Position numbers and translations under genes: made by a program. From contig JANUWF010001942.1 of the NCBI GenBank assembly GCA_026120185.1, positions 3,038,001 to 3,102,000 of the forward strand: a stretch of DNA of 64,000 nucleotides. The letters are read 5' to 3'. Source of the DNA: Voacanga thouarsii. Lineage: Eukaryota > Streptophyta > Magnoliopsida > Gentianales > Apocynaceae. This document shows positions 57,601 through 64,000 of this stretch, in pieces; position 1 is the stretch's first letter, and the number at the start of each line of letters is the position of its first letter. The notes under the pieces were generated by a model that saw only the letters and a list, made by a program, of their open reading frames with translations, was not told the DNA's origin and did not search any database.

Positions 57601-59319
57601 AAACCCTATTGGTAATGTTTTCTATCTAGAATTTATATCAATGGTTGCATTAACTTCCACTTAGATTGTTGATTCAGGAGCCACTGATCATATCTGTAAC
57701 TCCTTGCAGGGGTTTAGAAAGATTAGAAGACTCCAGAAGGGAGAATATGGACTACGCATGGGAAATGGAGCACAAGTTTGGGCTCTTGTAGTGGGAGAGT
57801 TGGATCTTAATTTTGATTGTAATAGAATAGTGGTTTTACAAGATATTTTATATGTACCTGGTTTTCATCAAAATTTGATTTCAGTTGCAAAACTAATAAA
57901 TCAAGGATATTCCGTCTCTTTCCATTCTGGTATTTCTATCAGTAGAAATGGAGAAATTATATCTATTGGGCACCTGTATGAAAATTTATTCTTCTTAAAC
58001 CCTATTAACAATCAATCAAATAACGCTCAATCTGAACCTTTAACTAAGAAGAGAAAGACCAATGTCAATGACTCATACCTTTGGCATCTGAGGTTGGGTC
58101 ATATGAACTGAACTAGGATTCTGAGGCTAATCTTTGATGGGCCTTTCTTTGGGTTCATTGTGATTGGAAAATTGGCCTCAGTGTGAATCCTGCCTAATGG
58201 GAAAGATAACCAAAAGGTCATTTACACCGAAGGCGGATAGAGCCAAGAAAATATTGAGTCTTGTTCACACAGATGTGTGTGGTCTCTTGTCTACACCAGC
58301 TAGAGAATGTTTTGAGTACTCATTACTTTCACAGATGATATGTATAAGGTTTGGTTATATTTATCTAATGAGGTGCAAATTTAACTCTTTTGATAAATTC
58401 AAGAAGTTTAAGGCTGAAATGGAGTGTCGGACAGGTAAATTAATCAAGACCTTACGATCAGATCATGGTAGAGAGTACCTCCTGGGTGAATTCAAGGATT
58501 ACATGGTACATCATGGGATAGTATCCCAACTCTCTGCGCTGGGGACACCCCAGTAGAACGGAGTAGCTAAGAAAAGGAACAGGACATTGATGGAAATGGT
58601 CCAGAACATGATATCTCATGCTATTCTTTCAGTATTTTTTTTGGGATATGCCCTAGAAACAGCAGCATATATTCTGAACTTGGTGCCTTCCAAGTCAGTA
58701 CCTAGGACTCCCTATGAGATGTGGACTGGGAGTAAGCCAAGTCTGAATCATCTCAAGATATGGGGTTGTTCGGCTTATGTACTGATAAAGAGAAATAAGT
58801 TGGAACCAAGATCAGAATTATGCTATTTTGTTGGGTATCCAAAAGGGACAAATGGTAGTTACTTTTATCATCCTAAGGAGCAGAAGGTACTAGTCAGTAC
58901 CAATGCTAGATACTTAGAAGATAATCAAAGTATTTCCACGAAAGGTTCAACTAGGTTGGAACTTAAGAAGAGGTTATCTACGGAATCAACTTCTTTTGAC
59001 CTAATTGTGGAACAAGAAGAGGCACAGCCTCAAGAGACTGTACAAATGGAGCCTCGTCATAATGGAAGAGATGGACTGGAGAAGCTTTTGAGCTGGTCTC
59101 TAACCATCAGGAACAAACCCTACTAGATACGAGGAAGCTATTGTTGATGTCGATGTAAATCTATGGCATGAAGTAATGAAAGCTGAGATTGAGTCTATGT
59201 ACTTCAATCAGGTTTGGGATCTTGTAGCTTCACCTGAAGGGATAAAACCCATTGGGTGTAAGTAGGTGTACAAGAGGAAGAGGGGAGTAGATGGGAAGGT
59301 AGAAATCTTCAAAGCTAGG
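57601..59319 (+). pseudogene. Cop-9 protease, integrase and start of RT
   Basis: The protease is IVDSGATDHICNS near 57665, with a stop replacing the preceding Trp. Pre-integrase (57704-58111) ends LWHLRLGHMN. The integrase has HTDVCG near 58265 and LRSDHGREY near 58450, keeping the first two acidic residues. At the third site it reads GVAKKRN (58560 region) where Cop-1 has GVAERRN, so the catalytic Glu is Lys. There is a stop just before it (Gln to TAG at about 58555). The C-terminal part (58587-59126) has ALETAAYILNLVPSKSVPRTPYEMW. The RT start (VYKRKRGVDGKVEIFKAR) is cut at 59319. Confidence 0.87.
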
Positions 59320-60002
59320 TGTTGACATCAACTTTGCCGAGCCGACACAACGGTTATTTTGAGCCGATGCCGATTCGATAAGTTTAGACGAGCCGATAAA
59401 GTTAACGTTTTAAGTAGCCGACAGTCATGGTCAACATCGGCACCACAAAGCCGATAAGAAGAAAAACAAACCTCTGATCTTTCGGCACAAGAATCCTGCA
59501 TGACCATTAGGAGCACTCTTCGGCTGGAAGAAACTCCACGATCTGTTAGTAGTTCGATTGCAGCAAGTATAAAGTAGGAGCATCGCCCAGAACTAAAAGA
59601 TCATCAACCATCAACATTCAATTTCAATTTCTTCTACTTTGTCATCATTTACAGCTTTTTGGTCTAGGATTTCAATTTCTTACAGCTTTCTTACCGCTTT
59701 GTTATAGTTTTCCTTTACATTTTTATTTCTAATTTTTACTTATAGCTTGTTGTTCTTCTTTCAAATGTTAGACCTTTTTCTTTAGGAAGTTAATACAAGT
59801 ATCAGTCTTTTGCCCCAAAAAAGTCCTTCCGTTGAGCATTTTCAGTTGACTTTCTTAAACCCTTTCTATAGTAAGTTCAAGGAACCCGATCCCTGATTCA
59901 AAAGAGATGTGATATTATTTTATGTTTCACCATATCGGATCATTTGTGTTTATCGAAAAAGAAGCCGATCCCCGTCTACATCGGCTCCTTATTTTGACAA
60001 CA
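59320..60002 (+). repeat. Gyp-3 5' LTR
   Basis: TGTTGACATCAAC to TTTTGACAACA. It is short, 683 bp. It is dense in GCCGAT/ATCGGC words (at least eight, for example in 59334-59480 and 59934-59988). A fragment with similar sequence is at 20232-20383. Confidence 0.88.
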
Positions 60003-60007
60003 CAGAT

Positions 60008-60026
60008 TAGCACGCCCAGTGGGACC
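60008..60026 (+). promoter_or_regulatory. Gyp-3 PBS-like region
   Basis: TAGCACGCCCAGTGGGACC follows the LTR within a few bases. It resembles the region after Tat-type LTRs, but I cannot assign the tRNA with confidence. Confidence 0.5.
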
Positions 60027-60880
60027 AGAGGTCAATGTTCGCATGCTATTGCGGTCATGACAATTCACAGCAACCACCGGCACCGAATTCATCCGAGCGA
60101 CCCCTAGTCCTTGTTCTCCGGGGAGTTTTTGATCCTTCGGTTACTACTACCAGTTGTACTCAAGGTACTTCTGTAGAGCCAGGGTGTCAGTCCTCACCCC
60201 CACCACCGATGTCTCAATCGACGTCCACCTCATTGATGGCCATTCGACATACTATGGAATAATGTACTGGCGAACTCTTACAGGGTCTTATCCCACAATT
60301 TGCTATTATTTTTTTACCTTTGCTTCAGAATGAGCTACAACAATTTGTGCAGAGGCAAAATGTGCAAAACTTCACTTCGCCATCGGTTACCTTGCACAAG
60401 GGACAAACATGGCACCTGCATACCCCATGCCATCGGCTGATGGTGCACCTTCTCATGGTTCAGTGCACCTCTTGCGGAGAGAAATGTCCTTCCCTGCTAC
60501 TGGGGGGCATCACGTTCCAGGAATGGTGGCTCAAAACACGTTGCCAGCAGAAATGTTTCCAGGCAGAAGTCCAGTCCTAACGACATGATTCCCAACAACT
60601 TATGAAACAGCTCTAACCTTTGCTAGGGGAAACATGCCATCTTTTAGGGGATAGCCAAATTACTCTATTCCTTACCCTTTTTTATATCCGGCAATCACAG
60701 CAGCTAACCCAGGGCAGGGGATTGAAAGTATTGAGCCTTCCACGGGGCAAGGTCACCGACCTATCATGCAAAGTCCTTCACCTCAGTTTCAACAGCCGTA
60801 CCAGCTGGTTGATGTGATAACAGAAACATTCAATCGGTAGTCACGGGATCGGCTCGTATACTAAAAACCTTACCCTGAGT
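60027..60880 (+). pseudogene. Gyp-3 leader and degraded gag N-terminus
   Basis: Short open stretches (60035-60262 and 60320-60580) are rich in Ser, Pro and Gln, in alternating frames. They probably represent a decayed gag N-terminal region. I see no domain. Confidence 0.45.
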
Positions 60881-62019
60881 GGGTTGATTCTATGGCAGTA
60901 CTCCCTTGAGGCTACAAACTGCCGGAGTTCTCAACATTTTCTGGTGAAGATAATAAGTCCACCATAGAGCACATCGGAAGATTCATAGCACAGTGCGGTG
61001 AGTTAGGAAATAATGAATGGCATAAATTACAACTATTTTCATTGTCTTTGATAGGAACAACATTCACATGGTATGACAATCTAGTTCCTAATTCTGTATA
61101 CTCATAGGCTGACATGGAAAGAATATTGCACCAACATTTCTTTAAGCCGGTACCGGAAGTTTCCATCGCTGATCTTTTGGTAATAAAACAAAAGGGATCA
61201 GAAGATGTTGCGGATTTTATTGAACGTTTCCGGCAAGCTAAGTCCAAGTGTATAACTTAGTTGCCTAAAATAGAGTGTGCGAGAATTGCTATTAGCAGGA
61301 TGCATCCGGAGCCCAAAGAACGGCTCATACTCCAAGACTTCTCGGATTTATCCTGGCTATTGTCTCATACTATCAAAATAGAAAAGATGATCAAGGAGAA
61401 AGAGAGAAGGCGTTTCATCAAGTTCTCTCATGGCCAGGCAATGATATCTGTTATAGATGATACTAATGAGGAGGACGATGAGTAAGCTATAGAGGTAATG
61501 GCAACAGAACTGGTAAAGGGCGCATCCTATACATGTCCTCAGTTGAAACCCGGCAAGGGAAAGGAAGAAATTGTCACATCAAAAGCTGAACAAATCTTTG
61601 ACCAACTGGTGGCAGATAAGCAGATTCGTCTGGCTTATGGACACAGGATTCCAAGCCAGGAAGAGTTGAAAGGAAAACGGTACTGTAAATGGTATAATTC
61701 TTTCTCGCATAGTACTAACAGTTGTATTGTTTTCAGAAATATCATTCAAAAGGCCATCCAGGATGGAAGATTGATGTTTGAAGATAAAAAGGAAGAGACT
61801 TTGATAGACACAGATCCATTCCCGTTAGCCGATGCACACATGTTGCAAACAATGATTGGGAAGCAGGAAGAACATGTAAGAAACAACATGCCTAGGGGGA
61901 TTGGAAAAGCATTCCAGAGATTGGATGGTAAACCATTGGTTTTTACCCGTTTATATCCTCCCTCTTTTGCATCACATTTCCATGGCAAAAAATGGAAATT
62001 AACAGTGCAGGTACCCTAA
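60881..62019 (+). pseudogene. Gyp-3 gag (retrotransposon gag)
   Basis: The reading includes YKLPEFSTFSGEDNKSTIEHI, LQLFSLSLIGTTFTWYDNL and GSEDVADFIERFRQAKSKC, the standard gag domain of Ty3/gypsy elements. The next segment (61261-61485) has RMHPEPKERLILQDFSDLSWL. After a stop at 61483-61485, the stretch to 62019 has YCKWYNSFSHSTNSC, a zinc-finger-like C-x2-...H-x4-C remnant (the first Cys pair is incomplete). Stops near 60909, 61107 and 61258 make it non-functional. Confidence 0.8.
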
Positions 62020-62209
62020 GAGGGGACATTTCTGCCTGGCCTCTGTTCCCGACCGTCAAAGTCTCAAAAAAGACGAGAACAGTGGAAGCAGGCATAACAA
62101 AGACGGCTATTTGATACCTGGGTTGAAGAACAATTAGCCCCTGATCATGGCTAGAGCATGCTCAGCATCTTACCATCAAGTTTCTGAATCACCTCTCGTC
62201 GAGAGTCCA
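62020..62209 (+). other. Gyp-3 gag-protease linker
   Basis: Linker with stops. No domain seen. Confidence 0.4.
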
Positions 62210-62830
62210 TGGAAGAGGATTTTCATGCGAAAGAAAGAGCTACAGTGGAGTTGGTTGACGTTAAAATTCCCCCAGAGGGGATGCTTTTTCCCATTTCGAC
62301 AGCCCAAAATGTCAACCACCTCAGGCCCTTGTACATCAAAGCACATATTAATGACAAGCCACTTACTCGGATTTTTGTTAATGGTGGAGCTATCTTTATC
62401 GTAATGCCTTTCTCTATCTTGAAATGGCTGGGAAAGGATAAGCTGGATTTGTCCCCTACCGATGTATAGATGGTTAACTTCACCGGAGAAGCAGCTACGT
62501 CATAAGGCGTTATCACCTATGAAGTCACAGTCGGGTCCAAAACCAGTAAAACGGTCTTTTTTATAATTGATGTGAAGCCAGCTTATTTTGTTTTATTGGG
62601 CAGAGATTGGATTCATGCAAATCGTTGCATACCGTCCACTTTACACCAGATGATGCTGATCTAGGATGGAGAACAGGTAGAGCAAATCCCAACTGATCCT
62701 AATCCGTTTTCAGCCAAAATCTACATGAACGAAGCTTTGTTTTATCATCCGACCATTGATCCAAACCAATATGCCAAGCTAACGATGACCCATAACTTGA
62801 TCACTACTGAGGAACCAAACGGCCTATGAC
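62209..62830 (+). pseudogene. Gyp-3 protease (active-site Asp replaced)
   Basis: The protease reads RIFVNGGAIFIVMPFSIL near 62370, where Tat-type elements normally have V-D-G-G-A; the catalytic Asp is Asn. The second conserved block FVLLGRDWIHANRCIPSTLHQ near 62590 is intact. Stops are at about 62467, 62503 and 62663. The C-terminal linker to RT reaches about 62830. Confidence 0.78.
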
Positions 62831-63017
62831 CAGAAGATTCAGAGGTCCGATCAGCTCCTGGCTTCATTGCTCAAGACCCGTAACGGAAGTAAACATAGGA
62901 GAAGTGGGGGAGAATTGAACAGCCAAGGTAAGTTTACATTTGACTATTGAGCAAAGAGATAAGTTAACCTGTTTAATCCGCAGGTATAAGGATTGCTTTG
63001 CATAGGACTATCACGAG

Positions 63018-63896
63018 ATGCCAGGCTTGGACCAAAGTATTATGGAACATCGCCTACCTGTCAAAGAAGGCTTTAAACCCCATAGACAACCATCAAGATG
63101 TTTTAATCCTGCATTGCTACCCAGGATCAAGGAGGAGGTAGAAATGTTACTTCGATGTGGGCTTATCCGTACGTGCCAATATTCAGAATGGATATCTAAC
63201 GTCGTGCCGGTCATTAAGAAGAACGGTCAACTACGTGTCTACATAGACTTCAGAAACATGAACCTGGCCACTCCGAATGATGAGTATGCTATGCCAATGG
63301 CAGATATGTTAGTGGATTCTACTGTGGGTAACCAGTTTTTAAGCTTCATGGATGGTTACTCAAGGTATAACCAGATATTCATAGCTGAAGAAGATACACA
63401 TAAAACGGCGTTCCGTTGCTCGGGATCTATTGGCTTATTCGAATGGGTGGTCATGCCATTCGGTTTGAAGAACGCTGGGGCCACTTTTCAGCGGGCCATG
63501 AACCTCATCTTCCATGATCTTATCGGCAGCACCATGGAGGTCTACATAGACGATTTGGTCGTAAAATCCCCCGTGTTCCTACAACACTTAGTAGATTTAG
63601 AACAAGTGTTCCTCCGAATGCGTCAGCACCATTTGAAGATCAATCCGGCTATGTGTACCTTTGGAGTTACAGCCAGGAATTTCCTTGGGTTTCTAGTACA
63701 TCAAAGGGGGATTGAGATAGATCAGAATAAGGTCCAGGATATTCTACAAGCAAGACCACCCCAGACGAAAAAGGAGCTACAAAGTTTCTTAGGGAAGATC
63801 AATTTTTTACGGCATTTTTTGGCAAACGCCGCAGGTAAACAAAAGGTATTTTCTTCTCTATTACGATTAAAGTTATCTCAAGAATTTATCTGGTAG
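63018..63896 (+). pseudogene. Gyp-3 reverse transcriptase
   Basis: An open stretch of 292 codons. It has a preceding MEHRLPVKEGFKPHRQ block and the palm motif VYIDFRNMNLATPNDEYAMP. FMDGYSRYNQIFI carries the first catalytic Asp, then FEWVVMPFGLKNAGATFQR and the catalytic YIDDLVVKS. The thumb/connection (NFLGFLVHQRGIEIDQNKVQ, FLGKINFLRHF) follows. It ends at a TAG at 63894-63896. As a domain it looks intact, the best-preserved RT in the window. The upstream frame is broken, so it is still a pseudogene as a polyprotein. Confidence 0.88.
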
Positions 63897-64000
63897 CCTA
63901 AGCATCAGGTAGCGTTTGATCAAATAAAGGTAGCTTTATCGCATCCACATGTGTAAGCTCTTCCACATAACTAGTCTCCCATGAAGTTATATATCTTAGT
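63897..64000 (+). pseudogene. Gyp-3 RNase H, N-terminal edge
   Basis: It continues in frame after the stop as PKHQVAFDQIKVALSHPHV, then another stop and SPMKLYIL. This is the beginning of the RT connection/RNase H region, cut by the window end. Confidence 0.7.

Larger units (their letters stand above)
53388..59319 (+). mobile_element. Cop-9: alpha-family copia, 5' two thirds
   Basis: It has a complete 5' LTR (53388-55134), PBS, a 1.65 kb leader, gag, protease, integrase and the start of RT, where Gyp-3 inserted. Its right part is beyond the window. It is inserted in Cop-8 leader. It is the most complete alpha copy at the 5' end, but pol has stops and substitutions at catalytic sites. Confidence 0.9.
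59320..64000 (+). mobile_element. Gyp-3: Tat-type Ty3/gypsy element, 5' part
   Basis: It comprises a 683 bp LTR, a leader, a long gag, protease, RT and the start of RNase H, and runs off the right edge. The RT wording (DFRNMNLATPNDEYAMP, YIDDLVVKS) fits Tat/Ogre-like elements, which lack a chromodomain. It is inserted in RT of Cop-9. The left target duplication candidate is CTAGG (59315-59319). Confidence 0.88.

Noticed and set aside
1..64000. CRISPR array, operon or bacterial defence system
   Set aside because: The repeats are LTRs, microsatellites and leader palindromes; all recognisable proteins are eukaryotic retrotransposon polyproteins.
1..64000. Captured or resident host gene
   Set aside because: Every stretch with protein similarity I could recognise belongs to gag or pol; unexplained stretches are LTR or leader sequence shared between copies.

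Overview
The window is plant nuclear DNA, most likely pericentromeric or other heterochromatic sequence from a eudicot. It consists almost entirely of nested LTR retrotransposons. I found no host gene, tRNA, rRNA or CRISPR array. The evidence for a plant is: Ty1/copia polyproteins in the order GAG-PR-IN-RT-RH; Ty3/gypsy chromoviruses of Tekay/Del type with 3-4 kb LTRs and a C-terminal chromodomain; a Tat-type Ty3/gypsy element; and initiator-tRNA-Met-type primer-binding sites. The eudicot and clade assignments are inferences from protein similarity.

Layout, using my own labels. Cop-1 (copia family alpha, + strand) fills 1-2158 and 14279-17142. It is split in its RT by Gyp-1, a chromovirus on the - strand at 2159-14278. 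Cop-2 (- strand copia remnant) is at 17143-19270, followed by a partial chromovirus LTR (19271-~20231) and a scrap of a Tat-type LTR (~20232-20383). Cop-3 (alpha, - strand, LTR plus leader only) is at 20384-22838. Cop-4 (family beta, 3' part plus LTR) is at 22839-26272. Cop-5 (alpha gag/protease, - strand) is at 26273-26738 and 42633-43480. It is split by Cop-6, a beta-type solo LTR, which is split by Gyp-2 (chromovirus, 27324-41492, target duplication CAATT). Gyp-2 is in turn hit in its 5' LTR edge by another copia solo LTR (35828-37275, target duplication AACAC). Cop-7 (beta, nearly complete apart from a truncated 5' LTR) is at 43481-51714, then Cop-8 (alpha leader/gag/protease, - strand) at 51715-53387. 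Cop-9 (alpha, + strand) starts with a complete 5' LTR at 53388 and is cut in RT at 59320 by Gyp-3 (Tat-type Ty3/gypsy, + strand), which runs off the window end.

No element has a fully open polyprotein. Gyp-1 comes closest: one reading frame of about 4 kb carries only five nonsense codons, and every one can be explained by a single C-to-T change. Cop-7 and Cop-9 are full of stops and frameshifts and have altered catalytic residues. Gyp-2 has lost most of gag and the protease active site.

The observations I consider most worth following up are: (1) a tRNA-like, box A/box B-like module at about the same distance (250-330 bp) from the LTR start in three different chromovirus LTR families; (2) identical beta-LTR/alpha-protease junctions at 26272/26273 and 51714/51715, implying that an already nested locus was duplicated; (3) arrays of small palindromes, some with compensatory changes, in the leaders of both copia families; (4) an acidic pre-gag ORF shared by Gyp-1 and Gyp-2; (5) LTRs of both copia families that share their first half but have different second halves. 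All coordinates were read by eye; LTR edges with TG/CA ends and target duplications are the most reliable.
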